From Panax quinquefolius (taxonomy: Eukaryota; Streptophyta; Magnoliopsida; Apiales; Araliaceae): a stretch of 64,000 nt of DNA. Shown piece by piece: positions 11,261-23,886 of the stretch. The translations under genes and the position numbers were made by a program. The first letter of the stretch is position 1; the number at the start of each line of letters is the position of its first letter. Where the stretch lies: assembly GCA_020205615.1 (NCBI GenBank), contig CM035167.1:55816343-55880342 (forward strand), written 5' to 3'. The notes below the pieces were generated by a model. The model was not told the DNA's origin. It saw only the letters and a program-made list of their open reading frames with translations, and ran no database searches.

Positions 11261-13345
11261 TTACAACCTCCCCTTCATATAAATTTTGCCCTCGAAATTA
11301 GGGTACGTACCTGGTATGTCGAAGAGGTAAGGATACCTTGATTTCATTTCAGATTCTAACTCCCAGGTCATTTCCTCAACATCGTGGTTTCTCCACAAAA
11401 CTTTGACTTGAGGTATAACCTTGGAGCGTAGAATATGTTCCTTCTTATCCAAGATTTGAACATGAACCTCTTCATACATTAAATCTTCCGCTATTTCGTC
11501 CGGTTCTAACCCAATAATGTGGTGCGGGTCTTTCACATATTTACGTAACATAGATATGTGAAAAACGTTATAAACACGAGACATACTTGGCGGTAAAGCG
11601 AGTCTATAGGCCACAGTTCCTACTCGATCGTGGATTAAAAATGGGCCGATGAATCGAGGATTGAGCTTTCCTCTCTTTCCAAATCTCGTAACTCCTTTCC
11701 ACGGAGCAACTCGTAACAACACATGATCTCCTATATCGAATTCCACGTTTTTTTGATGAAGATCAGCATAACTCTTTTGTCGATCTTGTGAGGTTTTTAT
11801 ATGTTGTCAGATCATTTGAATATTTTCCGTAGTCATACGTACAAACTCCGGTCCCAACAACGTTGCTTCACCCACCTCATCCCAGCATACTGGAGAACGA
11901 CACTTTCTTCCATACAATGCCTCGAATGGAGCCATGCCAATGCTTGCTTGATAACTGTTGTTGTAGGAAAACTCCACCAACGGTAAGAACTTTTCCCAAC
12001 TTCCCTTGAAGTCAAGGACACAGAGTCTTAATAAATCTTCTAGAGTTTGAATAGTCCTCTCTCGATTGTCCGTCCGTCTCGAGGATGATATGCCGAACTA
12101 AATCGTAAATCTGCGCCCATAGCTTTTTGCAAACTAACCCAAAATCGTGAAGTAAATCTTGGGTCTCGATCGTAAACTATGGATACCGGCATACCCCATG
12201 CGGTCTTACAATCTTGTTTATGTACATAATGAAAGCAAGACGTTCAAGTGTATAAGTTTCTCGATTTGAAGAAATGAGCAGACTTGGTCAATCTATCAAT
12301 AATGACCCAAATCTCATCTATACCTTGAGAAACCTTAGGAAGACCGGTAACAAAATCCATGGTAATGTGCTCCCACTTCCACTCTAGAATTTCAAGTGGT
12401 TACAATGGACCTTTTGGTACTTGATGCTCCGCTTTAACTCGTTGACAAGTTAGACACCTTGAGATAAACAACGCTATCTCTCTCTTCATATTGATCCACC
12501 AAAATGTATGATGAATATCATAATACATTTTGGTACTCCCAGGATGGATTACAAACGGTGTGTTGTGTGCCTCCATCATGATTTTATACTTTAAATCAGG
12601 GTCGTTAGGAACACAAAGTATGGAGTTGACTCTAAGTATTCCTTTTTCATCGATTCTTGCTTCCGGCATAGCACCTTTTTCCTCATACGCATCAGCTCCA
12701 GGTCTGTAGCTTGAGCAGCTTTAACTTTATCAATTAAATTCGGTTCTACTCGTATATTCACCATTATCACCTGGGTCCCTGGAGTCTTTAACTCTATCTC
12801 CATCCTTTGCAAGTCACACAAAATGGGCCTTTGTGTTGACAATATCGTACTCGTACTTGCATATGATCTTCTACTCAATGCGTCAGCTACCACGTTTGCT
12901 TTTCCAGGATGGTATTGGATGGTATGATCATAATCTTTCAACAGTTTAAGCTAACGTTGTTGTCGCATGTTGAGTTCCTTTTGAGTGAAGAAATATTTGA
13001 GGCTTTTATGATCCCTAAAGATCTCCACTTTCTCCCCATACAAGTAATGCCTCCAAATCTTAAGTGCGAAGACAACAACTGCTAACTCTAGATCGTGAGT
13101 AGGATAATTCCTCTCATATTCTTTGAGTTATAGCGAGGCATAGGCTATGACTTTCCCATGTTTCATGAGAACATATCCCAACCCTTTGCCCAAAGCGTCA
13201 CTGTAGATGACAAATCCCTCCGAACCGTATATTATTAGCCGAACAGTCTTTGAAATGAGTCTCCTCTTGAGTTCTTGAAAACTCTTCTCACATTCTTCGC
13301 CCCAATCAACTTTGTATCTTCCGAGTCAATGAAAGTTAATGGAAT
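11261..13345 (-). pseudogene. Element D pol, 3' half: RNase H, integrase, chromodomain tail (frameshifted)
   Basis: Reading leftwards, the RT frame is lost near 13340-13350, in the connection segment after FSRIAIPLT. RNase H can be followed from about 13230 to 12960 (SDALGKGLG, then [20 protein letters not shown]). The frame is open again at 12941-12591 ([23 protein letters not shown]) and 12669-12400, where integrase zinc ligands are complete (EAHNTPFVIHPGS and CLTCQ). The integrase core (about 12390-11800) is broken by stops and shifts. The C-terminus is open from 11746 to 11261, with [19 protein letters not shown] and [18 protein letters not shown], the chromodomain-like part. The final codons run into the LTR because the usual stop after NFEGKI is lost. 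Confidence 0.82.
11266..11279 (-). other. Element D polypurine tract
   Basis: The minus strand reads TATGAAGGGGAGGT directly before the 3' LTR start TGTAAGACCC. Confidence 0.78.
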
Positions 13346-14881
13346 AGCTATTCGAGAAAATCCTTCCACGAATCTCCGATAATAACCAGCTAAGCCGAGA
13401 AAGCTACGTACTTCGGTCACTGATTTAAGTTGCTCCCAGCTTTGAATTGCTTCAATCTTTGCCGGGTCAATAGATATTCCATGACTTGATACTACGTGCC
13501 CAAGGAATGCTACTTCCTCAAGCCAGAACTCGCATTTCTTCAACTTGGCATAAAGCTTATATTCACGAAGCTTTTGGAGTGTTAACCTCAAATGTTGCTC
13601 ATGATCTTCACGGCTTTTGGAATAAATAAGGATGTCATCAATAAAGACGACCACAAAGTGATCCAAATATTCCTTGAATACTCGGTTCATCATATCCATG
13701 AAGGCAGCAGGAGCATTAGTCAATCCAAAGGACATGACTAGGAATTCATAATGCCCGTACCGAGTTCTGAAAGTTGTCTTTGGAATGTCATCGGTTCTAA
13801 TCTTCAATTGGTGATATCCGGAACGAAGATCAATTTTTGAAAAGAATTTGGCTCCTTGCAACTGGTCAAACAGGTCATCAATACGTGGCAATGGGTACCT
13901 ATTTTTTATGGTGACATGATTCAACTCCCGATAATCAATACAAAGTCGCATACTCCCATCATTCTTCTTCACGAATAAAACAGGAGCACCCCAAGGAGAA
14001 GTACTAGGATGAATAAAGCCAATGTCTAACAATTCCTGCAGTTGGGTATTTAACTCTTGAAGTTCAATAGGAGCCATTCGATATGGGGCTTTGGAAATGG
14101 GTTTTGAACCGGGTTCAAGTTCGATACAAAATTCAATTTCACGCTCTAGGGGTAGGCCAGGAAGTTCTTCAGGGAATACATCAGGGAACTTATTAACAAT
14201 AGAAATATCATTCAAAACTGACGTATTTTTGTTTAGATCCGTGACATGAGGTAAGAAAGCATGACATCCATTTTTCAATAAACGAATAGCTTTATGGCTT
14301 GAGATGACCGTGATTGATTTTAATGGTTTGGTCACTTGAATTCGCATAATAGGTTGATTAGGAATATGAAAGCTAACAACCTTACGAAAACAATCAATTT
14401 TTGCATGATGAGTAGTTAACCAATCAATCCCTAGAATCACGTCAAATGCAAGTATTTTCAATGAAATAAGATCGACAGTTAATATGAGGGTACCGATTTG
14501 AAACAAATAAGACCTATAAACAGTGGATGTAATGAAGGTTTCTCCCAACGGAGTTTCCACAGATAAGTCAAAGTCTAATTTCTTCGGAGTCAAATTTAAT
14601 CGTTGAGCGCAAGTAGGAGAAATAAAAGAATGGGTATAACCGGTATCAAATAAAGTATAGACATCGCTAGAGTTTATGATAAGCTTACCCGTAATGACCT
14701 CATTCGGGTTCTTTGGTTTTTGGGAGGTCACAAAAAACGCTCTCCCTTGCACCACCGGCTTTGACTTTTCTGGGACGGCCTTTGGTGCCTCCATCCTAGC
14801 TGAACTTGTCTTTGGTGAATGACAAAATTGGGCTAAGTGACCTTCTCTTCCATAATTATAACATGCTTTGGACGACATCAC
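13235..14881 (-). CDS. Element D protease-reverse transcriptase ORF (548 codons)
   Basis: This is the longest open frame in the window. It starts inside the nucleocapsid (second zinc knuckle [14 protein letters not shown], where the second Cys is Tyr), then a linker, the aspartic protease with [12 protein letters not shown] (active Asp codon 14645-14647), [10 protein letters not shown], and a complete [61 protein letters not shown], and the catalytic [10 protein letters not shown] (13634-13645). The frame leaves the canonical sequence after FSRIAIPLT and runs about 30 residues out of frame to a stop at 13235. The natural product is a longer gag-pol polyprotein, so the apparent start is not a true translation start. 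Confidence 0.85.
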   Translation of the reverse strand: MMSSKACYNYGREGHLAQFCHSPKTSSARMEAPKAVPEKSKPVVQGRAFFVTSQKPKNPNEVITGKLIINSSDVYTLFDTGYTHSFISPTCAQRLNLTPKKLDFDLSVETPLGETFITSTVYRSYLFQIGTLILTVDLISLKILAFDVILGIDWLTTHHAKIDCFRKVVSFHIPNQPIMRIQVTKPLKSITVISSHKAIRLLKNGCHAFLPHVTDLNKNTSVLNDISIVNKFPDVFPEELPGLPLEREIEFCIELEPGSKPISKAPYRMAPIELQELNTQLQELLDIGFIHPSTSPWGAPVLFVKKNDGSMRLCIDYRELNHVTIKNRYPLPRIDDLFDQLQGAKFFSKIDLRSGYHQLKIRTDDIPKTTFRTRYGHYEFLVMSFGLTNAPAAFMDMMNRVFKEYLDHFVVVFIDDILIYSKSREDHEQHLRLTLQKLREYKLYAKLKKCEFWLEEVAFLGHVVSSHGISIDPAKIEAIQSWEQLKSVTEVRSFLGLAGYYRRFVEGFSRIAIPLTFIDSEDTKLIGAKNVRRVFKNSRGDSFQRLFG

Positions 14882-15898
14882 GCAGTTTGGACTGATGTGT
14901 CCTTCCCCTCCGCATTTGAAGCATATAATAGGTGGTCGTTCTCCTTCCTTAACAACGGGTGCTGGTGCTGACGTCTTTCCATCATTGTTGAATCTCCTCT
15001 TCTTGAAATGTCCATTCTTATTGTTTTGTACTCGAATACCACCAAGTGGTTACCACTTCGCCCGTTGATTCCTCCACGCTTGTTGTCACCGCTTCGATGA
15101 TCGCTCTCATTGGTATTATCATTTTTCCACGCTCTCTTTTGGTTGCGTTGACTCGTTATCGCGCTCCACTAATCGAGCCCTATTTACAACATCTGAATAC
15201 AAACACGCTTTATGAGAAATAAGATGTTGACGTATCTCCACTTTTTTAACCTCTTAAAACATCCGCGTTCTTCTCTCTTCATTATCCACCAAGTGGGACG
15301 AAAAACCGGGATAACTCGCAAATTTAGCCTCGTATTGCGACACGGTCATATTGTTTTGTTCCAACTTGATAAACTCCACCTCCTTCATGTGACGAATACT
15401 TTCGGGAAAGTATTTGTCGTTGAACAGCTCTTGGAACTTCTCCCAAGACATCTTTAGTGCGGCAGGTTGAGTACGCTTTACCGATTCCCACCAGTAATCT
15501 GCCTCTCCTCGTAACATAAAGGCGACAAAGGGAACCTTTTGCTCATTGGAGCATCCCAAGACATCAAATATCTTGGTGATCTATTTTATCCATGCTTCCG
15601 CCTTAAGTAGTTTTGGCTCTCTAATAAACTCCAGTGGTCCCAGCTCCTTGAACTGTTTAGCGGTGACCGTCCGAGAGTTTCCAGTGTTTCCACCTACATT
15701 TTGGACAGGAGCTTCTCTTGCCTGCTGTTGCATGAATTGCATAAAGCCTCTGAACAATCCATCATTCATCATTTGGTCAGTGTTGTTGTTTGCATGAGGA
15801 TTGTCACCTTCCTGATGCACATTATCCTGATTATTGATATGTGGTGAATCAACGGTCGCCTGTGCTCTATTGCTATTCTCAACATTCTCGGATGTCAT
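14882..15898 (-). pseudogene. Element D gag
   Basis: The conserved start MTSENVENSNRAQATVDS is at ATG 15898, shared with C and E. The frame runs to TAG 15581-15583 (a sense codon before ITKIFDVLGC in relatives) and continues in the same frame at 15559-15254 with the capsid core (FMLRGEADYWWESVKRTQP, WEKFQELFNDKYFPESIRHMKEVEFIKLEQ, MTVSQYEAKF). Further left it is frameshifted through the basic linker. The first zinc knuckle can still be recognised near 14890-14930. The second knuckle lies at the start of the protease-RT frame. Confidence 0.82.
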
Positions 15899-16058
15899 TT
15901 TTAGATACTGCCACAAAACAAAGGTTAATTGACATGTAACATATTATTCTGACCGACCAATTATATACCAAAATAAACATAGGTAGGTCATACTAGCGAA
16001 GGAATTCCCCATCTCTCCCCCCCTAATTCTATTCTCACATCCTAGCCAAGGATCATAT

Positions 16059-16076
16059 CCCTAAGCTTTGATACCA
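16059..16076 (-). other. Element D primer binding site
   Basis: The minus strand reads TGGTATCAAAGCTTAGGG, two bases inside the 5' LTR. This is the initiator tRNA-Met type with one mismatch in the first twelve bases. Confidence 0.85.
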
Positions 16077-17677
16077 ACTATGACGCCCCCAAAATAGGTA
16101 TACATCACCCATCTTGAGTCGCCAAATACATGGTACAAAATTCAAATACAACTTAATTATACAACAGTCGTGTAAAATACGACTACACATATACTGTGAG
16201 TTTTAATACAAATATTGTCATCTAGATAATATACAAACTCAATGGGGTCCTCATTACATTTATTATCACACTATTTAATAGAATAATGAGGACTACTAAT
16301 ACTATCATCTGGTCCATCACTCCGTTCCCCGACTTGTCCCAGCTATATTCTCATTTCCTGAAGAGAACAGTGAAAGAAAGGGTGAGCTCAACTAGCCCAG
16401 TAAGAAATATTATGACTAAGATAATGCAGAATATAAAATCATTAGCCTTAAACAGTGTTAAACTGATACAATATAACAAACATCAAGTTTAACTGCAGCG
16501 GAACAAGCAATCCATTAGAAGAGTCAAGTAGAGAGTAAAATCTACTATCTTCTATGATTTAAAAGGTTTTTCACGACTTTTATCACTAAGACTCTGCTTA
16601 ATAAATAATCCACATCATCGAATCACCCCTGCACTACGGCCAAGGATATTCATTAGTATCACGACCACAATTATCCATGCACTACAGGCCAAGAATATTT
16701 GTGTCTTCATTAATGGTCATGATCATGCCAACAACTGTCCATCAATGCACTACGGGCCAATGAGGATGTTTTCCACATCATTTATAACATTACAGTCATG
16801 ATTACACCGAATAATCCCTGGTCATAATCATACCAAGTCCATCTATGCACTACAGGCCACAGATGACTTTCAACATAATATAAACATGAGGATAATGACA
16901 ATGATATAAGAATTCAATAAAACAAGTTCAAGAATTAATTTATCTGGGAACTAATAAGGTCCAAATTGTCAACATGATACTGCTTTGTAGAGTAAAATTC
17001 AAGAATGCTCGTAAGAATATTTCCATGAAAAGATATCTTTGGATGAAGCGCAAATATCAAGGATATTCCACTAATTTCATGGAGTATAAAGTCAAAACTT
17101 TATCCAACCGAGTATAATAACGAATGGAATAACAAAAGAAATCACCATGCATGCGGTACTTAGATGATGCAGTTATTCCAATGTAATAATAAATAACGGA
17201 ACCAGTCGTGAAATTCAGACCGACAAGATGTTCCAACAGAATAATACTGAGACGGAACCAGTCCGGCATAAAAACGCATGCATGTGATATTCCAAATGAA
17301 TAATAATAAAGATTTTAACCGTGTTTGGCGTAAAACGCACAAACAGGATATTCCAACAGAATAATAATAAAGACGGAACTAGGTCCGGCGTAAAACGCAC
17401 AAACATGATATTCCAACAGAATAATAATAAAGACAGAATAATAGAAGAATGTCACCAAGTATAGGGTAGTCTGTGTATACTGGTTATTCCAGCAGAATAA
17501 TAAAGAATGAAATAACAGAAGTTCTCTTCATTAATACAAAAGAAATAATATCCCTTACCGTAAAAGAAACTAGATATAAGATTAGGGAAGTAGCATAATA
17601 CTTTTCTATAGTTTTTTCTATAATTTTTCTCTCTAAAGATTCAGTGAATTCGTAAGAAATTATGAAGGAATGAGCTT

Positions 17678-17686
17678 CTATTTATA
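17678..17686 (-). promoter_or_regulatory. TATA box, element D 5' LTR
   Basis: TATAAATAG on the minus strand with the context CTATAAATAGAAGCTC, the same as in E (38709-38717) and C (57912-57920). This is the likely promoter of element D. Confidence 0.65.
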
Positions 17687-18038
17687 GAAGAATGGACTGC
17701 ATAGTAACTAATCCATGAACGATCCAGATTGATTTACTTTTAAACGGACGGTCCAGATTGGTTTGATAAAATATTCTAATAAAACAAAAATTTTTAAATA
17801 AAATATATTATATATATTAAATATATATATATAACATGTGCCAAAAAATCACGGGATACACTCCCGTGATCAAATTTCCTTCCTTCACCAAAATGTCAAC
17901 AAAGGTATATATATATATATATAATAACCTTAATAATACACCCTCCCATCCAAGCCATCCAATTCCTTTCATTTCTCGTGAACCCTCTCATTATTCCACC
18001 AACGTGTGGGCAACACTTGCCCCACTAATGCCCCCACC

Positions 18039-18043
<5 letters not shown>

Positions 18044-18097
<54 letters not shown>
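18044..18097. repeat. (TA)n microsatellite in D 5' LTR
   Basis: 54 bp of pure TA. The 3' LTR has only a short run at the same site (about 10493-10507). Confidence 0.9.
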
Positions 18098-18100
<3 letters not shown>

Positions 18101-18869
18101 CGAATAACCTTCTACCGATTATTTTGAAAAATGGGTAAATGGGGGTCCAACTAATAAGCAAAATTTACAACAAATACATCATAAAAAACCCCCCCCAATA
18201 TTTTTAACAACATTTATCATCATTATTATAATTCACAATATTAATTGACCAGGTCGTTCCCAGGAAAGAGGGGGCTTTCCAATAAGGATTTCTCCCTATT
18301 GTCACGCAATTAGGTGACCAAACCTCTCTTTGACAGAACTTCTAGACATCGTTAATATTGCAAATAATAATATTAATAAATTTGTCGTCTCAATTATTGA
18401 TTTAATAATATATAAAATATTGAAAATAATTGAATCAAATAACGTGAGATATTATGCAGCAATTACCGTAGCAATAATTGAACAAAACTGAGTGACTTCT
18501 CACGTAAGCATCAATAATCAATACTGTGTGCTACTGTGTAACTCACGCCAGACATCGTACTTTTAACACCGGGTGTTTCAACAGTTAACGGTAAAACTTT
18601 CGTCGTTATTTTCATAAAGTATTTTTGTCGTTTTCTCAATCCGATAATAATTCCATTGTGGGGTCCACCAATGATTGTGCCGTTGTACGAATATTCCCTG
18701 TTAAAATGTATATTCTCCGACCAATCGAATATTATATAACAACTTGCGTACTTTGCAAAATTTATAAATATTATCCATAACTATAACATTATATCAAATT
18801 CATTCCATAATAGTCAAAAATGATATTTATAGAAAATTCATCTTTATTTATAAAAGTTGGGGTCTTACA

Positions 18870-20123
18870 CTCTGTAAGTGCCCACATCACGGAATTCCGT
18901 AGTGGATGCAGTTGGGAATATTTTGTGATGGTTTGCACGCATCCACGAGAGCCAGTATTGATGCAGCAGCAGGGGGAGCAATCATGTCTAAGAACTTTGA
19001 TGAGGCATATCAACTGTTAGAAACGATGGCCACCAACAACTATCAGTGGCCCATGACTAGGTCGAACCAACAGAAAACACCGGGAAAATTTGAGGTGGAT
19101 CCAAGGATGACGATTAAGGCCTGACAAGTGGTCGCAATAGCTAAGAAAATGGAGACATGGAATCCACCATCTACGCAGCAAGTAGCAATGGTTTGTGAGT
19201 TGTGTGCTGGGAGTCATGCTATAGATCAATGTGCCATAAATGCGAAATCAGCTCAGTTCGTAGGGAGCTATAGTCGATCTACCCATCCGTATCCGAATCA
19301 AAACGTATATAATCCAGGTTGGAGAAATCATCCGGGATTTTCATGGAGTAACAATCAAGCTCAAGCTCAAGCTCCTAGGCAGCAAAACACATCCGGATTG
19401 CAAAATCAAACTCAACAACAACTAGAGAGGAAATCAAGTTTGGAAGAAGCCTTGGAAAAATTCGTTAGAGCTTCTAACAAAAGGAACGAAGAACAAGACA
19501 AAAAAATGAATCAAGTAGAGCTGAATATGCAAAGCCAAGGTGCGTTGATAAAGAATCTAGAAAATCAAGTGGGGCAAATAGCACATGCACTGAACAATCG
19601 ACCACTTGGAACACTCCTGAGCGATACAGAGAAAAACCCGGGCAGAGATGAGCATTGTAAGGCTGTAACTCTACGAAGTGGAAAGGATTTGCAAGAGACA
19701 GTCAAGGATAATGAAACAAGGGATAACACATCAAGTGAAATAGAGAAAGTTGAGCACACCAAAAAACGTCCAGATGAAACCGTTGTGCAGAAAGAACCGG
19801 AACCAACCATCACAATGCCGCCCATACCGTATCCGCAGAGGTTTTAGAAATCCAAGTTGGATAAGCAGTTTTCAAGATTCTTGGATATTTTCAAAAAACT
19901 GCATATCAACATCCCCTTTGCCGAAGCTTTGGAACAAATGCCAAGTTAAGCCAAGTTTATGAAGGAGGTTTTGTCGAGAAAAAGGAAATTGGGTGAGTTC
20001 GAGACAGTAGCATTAATCGAAGAGTACAGTGCAATTATACAGAATAAGTTACCTCCAAAGCTCAAGGATCCGGGCAGCTTTAATATTCCATGCGAAATTG
20101 GAAATTAGTTTTCGGGACGAGCA
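18870..20123 (+). pseudogene. Element B gag, C-terminal half, and gag-protease linker
   Basis: This resumes B after element D in the frame that continues the pre-insertion reading (LRKCPHHGIP, a TAG, WMQLGIFCDGL). The open stretch 18906-19124 contains AAAGGAIMSKNFDEAYQLLE, typical of Athila gag. After a TGA at 19122 the frame continues with a zinc knuckle, CELCAGSHAIDQC (near 19195-19235), a Gln/Asn-rich tail, a coiled-coil-like Lys/Glu segment (19430-19570) and a basic region. Three further stops (TAG 19845, a TAA at about 19947, a TAG at about 20106) interrupt the linker before the protease. All are in one frame, so the damage is by substitutions only. Confidence 0.85.
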
Positions 20124-22457
20124 TTGTGTGATTTGGGGGCCAGTATAAATTTAATGCCATTATCCGTCTACAGCCAGTTTGGACTTCAAGCTCCACGATC
20201 GACAAATATCAGTTTGCAGTTGGCAGATCATTCAGTTATAAATCCACGAGTTATTGTTGAGGATGTTTTAGTCAAAGTGGATAAATTCATCTTCCCTGGG
20301 GATTTCTTTATATTGGATTGTGAAGTAGATAGCGAAATTCCAATTATTCTTGGGCGACCATTCTTAGCAACTGGAAGAACGTTGATTAATGTACAAAAAG
20401 GAGAACTTACAATGCGAGTTGAGGATCAACAGGTCACCTTTAATGTATTCAAGTCAATTTCTTATCTGAAAGAAAAAGGTGAGTGTATGCGGGTGGATAT
20501 CATGGATGAATTAGTTAATCATAAGTTCAGTGGAAATTATTCGGAGGACCTGCTAGAATCTATTTTTCTCGGGATGGACAATGATGGTATTGAAGATGAT
20601 GTTGAGTATGTTAAATGGCTAGATTCAGCATCTTTCTTCCGGAAGAGAAATCAACAATTTGACATCCTTGATAGGCCCGAAACGGAAGGTAAAAAGTGCA
20701 AACCCTCAATAGAAGAACAACCGGTGTTGGAATTAAAACCGTTACCATCTCATCTGTAGTATGCTTATTTGGGGGAAGATTCTACATTACCAATCATTGT
20801 TTCAACAGAGTTAACGGACATGCAAAAAGAGAAACTGCTAAGGGTATTGCGAGAGTTCAAAATAGCAATCAGATGGACCATAGCAGACATTCGAGGTATA
20901 AGTCCGTCGTTCTGTATGCACAAAATTCTACTGGAAGAAGGGATGAGACCAACCATTGAGCAACAAAGAAGGCTGAACCCCATTATGAAGGATGTGGTAA
21001 AAAAGGAAATCATAAAGTGGTTGGATGCCGACATTATTTATCCAATCTCGGACAGTTCTTTGGTAATTCCTGTATAGTGTGTACCAAAGAAAGGGGGTAT
21101 GACGGTGGTGAAGAACGAAGCTAATGAGTTCATCCCTACTAGAACTGTTACGGGATGGAGAGTATGTATGGATTACCGCAAGCAAAATAAAGCCACACGC
21201 AAGGATCACTTCTATTTGCCGTTCATTGATCAGATGTTGGACAGGCTAGCGGGACATCAGTTCTACTGTCTCTTGGATGGATATTCCGGATACAATAAAA
21301 TTGCCATAGCCCCATAATATCAAGAAAAAACCACGTTCACATGTTCATACGGTACTTTTGTATTTCGGCGTATGTCTTTTGGTTTATGTAATGCGCCACC
21401 AACCTTTCAATGGTGCATGCTGGCAATCTTCTCCGATATGGTCGAACAAAATTTAGAGGTATTTATGGATGACTTCTCCGTGTTCGGTGATAGTTTCGAC
21501 TTATATTTGAAAATTTTGATTTTAGTATTGAAACGATGCGTGGAGACTAACCTGGTGCTTAATTGGGAAAAATGTCACTTTATGGTGCAAGAGGGGATTA
21601 TTCTGGGGCATAAGGTTACTGCATCAGGATTAGAGGTGGATAGAGCAAAGATTGAGATGATTTAGAAACTACATCCTCCATCATCTGTGAAGGGAATACG
21701 GAGCTTCTTGGGACATGCTGATTTCTATAGACGCCTCATTAAAGATTTTTCAAAAATTTCGAAACCCTTATGTTCCCTCTTGGAGAAAGATGTTCTTGTC
21801 AAGATGGATCAGCCATGTATCGAGGCATTTGAGGTATTGAAGAAGAAATTGGTCTCTGCTCCAATTATTATGGCGCCTGATTGGGCTTTACCGTTTGAAT
21901 TGATGTGCGACGCCAGTGACTATGCAGCGGGAACAGTGTTGGGACAACGTCACGACAAGATTTTTCACACAATCTACTACTCTAGCAAGACATTGACAGA
22001 TGCTCAGTTGAACTACACAACCACCGAAAAAGAATTACTTGCGATTGTGTTTGCATTTGACAAATTCAGAGCATATCTCATTGGGACCAAGATAATCGTC
22101 TACACTGATCATTCTGTTATTAAGTATCTGATTGAGAAGAAGGATGCCAAACCGCGGTTAATACGGTGGGTATTATTGCTACAAGAATTTGATTTGGAGA
22201 TCCGGGATAGAAAAGGTACCGAAAATCAAGTGGCGGATCATCTTTCTCGGTTGGAAATTGCAGAGGTACAGAAAAACGACAACTCACTGATCAATGAAAA
22301 ATTTCTGGATGAACAACTTTTTCGAGTAACCACAATATTGCCTTGGTATGCTGACTATGTGAATTACGTGGTTGCCAAAGTGTTACCACCGGATTTGACC
22401 TCACAACAACGAAAGAAGTTCCTCCACGATGTGAAACAATACTATTGGGACGAATGA
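20124..22457 (+). pseudogene. Element B pol, 5' part: protease, reverse transcriptase, RNase H
   Basis: One frame, continuous with gag. The protease has DLGASINLMPLSVYSQ (Asp codon 20130) and PIILGRPFLATGRTLI. The open stretch 20124-20759 is followed by RT: MRPTIEQQRRLNPIMKDVVKKE, VCMDYRKQNKATRKDHFYLPFIDQMLDRLAGH, DGYSGYNKIAI, and the catalytic FMDD at 21462-21473 in VFMDDFSVFG. RNase H has [14 protein letters not shown] (Asp 21909), [16 protein letters not shown] and [10 protein letters not shown]. In-frame stops are TAG 20757, TAG at about 21075, TAA at about 21315 and TAG 21663. The frame ends at TGA 22455, where about ten conserved residues are missing and integrase continues in another frame. 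FMDD and DLGAS are characteristic of Athila. Confidence 0.88.
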
Positions 22458-23605
22458 TAAGACGTTGTGTGCCACATGAAGAAATGGACAGCATATTAGG
22501 CCATTGCCACTCCTCAGATTACGGAGGCCATTATTTCGGCGTTCGAACAGCAGTAAAAGTATTACAATCGGGATTTTTTTGGCCTTCTCTATTTAAGGAT
22601 GCTTACCTCTATGTGCTGAAGTGTGATCGGTGCCAACGCGTGGGCAATATCTCCAAGTGCAATGAAATGCCACTCAATACAATTTTGGAGGTTGAACTGT
22701 TTGACGTGTGGGGAATCGACTTTATGGGACCTTTCCCATCGTCCTTTAATAATCAATATATTCTGTTGGCAGTCGATTATGTTTCCAAATGGGTAGAGGC
22801 CGTAGCTTTACCTACGAATGATGCCAATGTTGTCCTTCGAATCTTAAAGAAAAACATCTTCACACGATTTAGGACGCCGATGGCGATAATAAGTGATGAG
22901 GGAACTCACTTATGCAATAAACAGTTCACAAAGTTGCTCACAAAATATGGGGTTCGTCATAAAATTGCAGCCGCGTATCATCCACAAACCAATGGTCAAG
23001 CAGAAGTCTGGAATCGAGAAGTCAAGAAAATTCTGGAAAAGGTGGTCAATCCATCACGAAAAGATTGGTCCATGCGACTTGACGATGCTCTATGGGCATA
23101 TCGAACAGCTTAAAAGAATCCTATAGGCATGTCACCTTACAGGATGGTTTACGTAAAGGCGTGTCACCTCCCAGTTGAGCTAGAACATAGTGCATACTGG
23201 GTCGTACGAAAACTTAACTTTGATCTACAAGCAGCCGACGAGAAAAGGTTACTTCAGCTGAACGAGATGGACGAATTTTGGTTCAATGCCTATGAGAACG
23301 CAAAAATTTAAAAGGAGAAAGTCAAAGCCTGGCATGATAAGAAAATTCTCGATCGGACATTCGAACCTAGCCAACAAGTATTACTATTCAACTCACGTTT
23401 GTGTTTATTCCCTAGTAAGTTAAAATCTCGCTGGTTCGGGCCGTTCGTGATTATCTATGTCACTCCACACGGAAATATTGAGGTCGAAGAACCGAATTCA
23501 AAACATAAATTTAAGGTAAACGGTCAACGACTTAAACATTACAGGAGTGGACCCATTGAACGTCAAGCTATGGCCATACACCTCTCCGACCTGGCGACTA
23601 GTTGA
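22445..23605 (+). pseudogene. Element B integrase
   Basis: The second pol frame, shifted relative to RNase H. The zinc-binding domain has [10 protein letters not shown] and CDRCQR. The core has [11 protein letters not shown] (Asp 22718), [12 protein letters not shown] (Asp 22895; relatives usually have SDGG) and [14 protein letters not shown] (Glu 23003), so all three catalytic acids are present. A TAA at 23111 follows WAYRTA; further open stretches are 23129-23311 and 23399-23605, with RWFGPFVIIYVTPHGNIEVE as a GPY/F-like module and the end HLSDLATS. There is no chromodomain, as expected for Athila. Two stops and the upstream frameshift make it inactive. Confidence 0.86.
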
Positions 23606-23886
23606 GCGACACAAAAGAGTCGGGCTGACGACTATAAACCTAGCGCTATAGGGAGGCAACCCCAAGAACTTTTATTATTTTAGTTTATTTTTAGTATCTT
23701 ATTCCCCTTTTACTTTTAAAAAAAAACAAAAAAAACAAAAACAAAAACAAACAGATGAGCAACAATTTAAGACGCAGACCAAGCTTGCAGCGAAGAGTGT
23801 TTAGCGCCCCGGCGCTCCAACATAAGCATTCCACAATGCCCCGACGCTGAAGGGCAGCAACTTCAAGACAGGCCTAGCGCCCCGGC
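23606..23886 (+). other. Element B spacer between pol and 3' ORF, left part, with GC-rich tandem repeat
   Basis: Non-coding. It contains the GGGAGGCAACCCC sequence usual after Athila pol, an A-rich run (23718-23752), and the start of a tandem repeat of about 73 bp (copy 1 at 23802-23874, copy 2 from 23875) beginning TAGCGCCCCGGCGCTCC. Element E is inserted within copy 2, and the rest follows at 45525. Confidence 0.8.

Larger units (their letters stand above)
8460..11265 (-). repeat. Element D 3' LTR
   Basis: 2806 bp, paired with 16079-18869. It contains four (T)GCACTACGGCC motifs (about 9006, 9058, 9126, 9229), a block of tandem units built on ATATTCCAATGTAATAATA (about 9530-9790), an ATT microsatellite, and a hairpin block near 10673-10724. 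Confidence 0.92.
8460..18869 (-). mobile_element. Element D: Tekay/Del-like chromovirus inserted in B gag
   Basis: This complete element is 10,410 bp, with 2.8-kb LTRs and 4.8 kb of internal sequence, and reads right to left. The ends are TGTGACGCCC and GGTCTTACA. The flanking duplications are CTCCG (8455-8459) and CTCTG (18870-18874), which differ by one transition. PBS, gag, pol and PPT are in canonical order. Protease-RT is open, but gag, RNase H and integrase are interrupted. Confidence 0.93.
16079..18869 (-). repeat. Element D 5' LTR
   Basis: 2791 bp, paired with 8460-11265. Its inner end is TATGACGCC rather than TGTGACGCC, a point change in the terminal dinucleotide. It shares the repeated TGCACTACGG motifs (about 16629, 16677, 16745, 16848) and the hairpin block (about 18253-18303). 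Confidence 0.92.
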
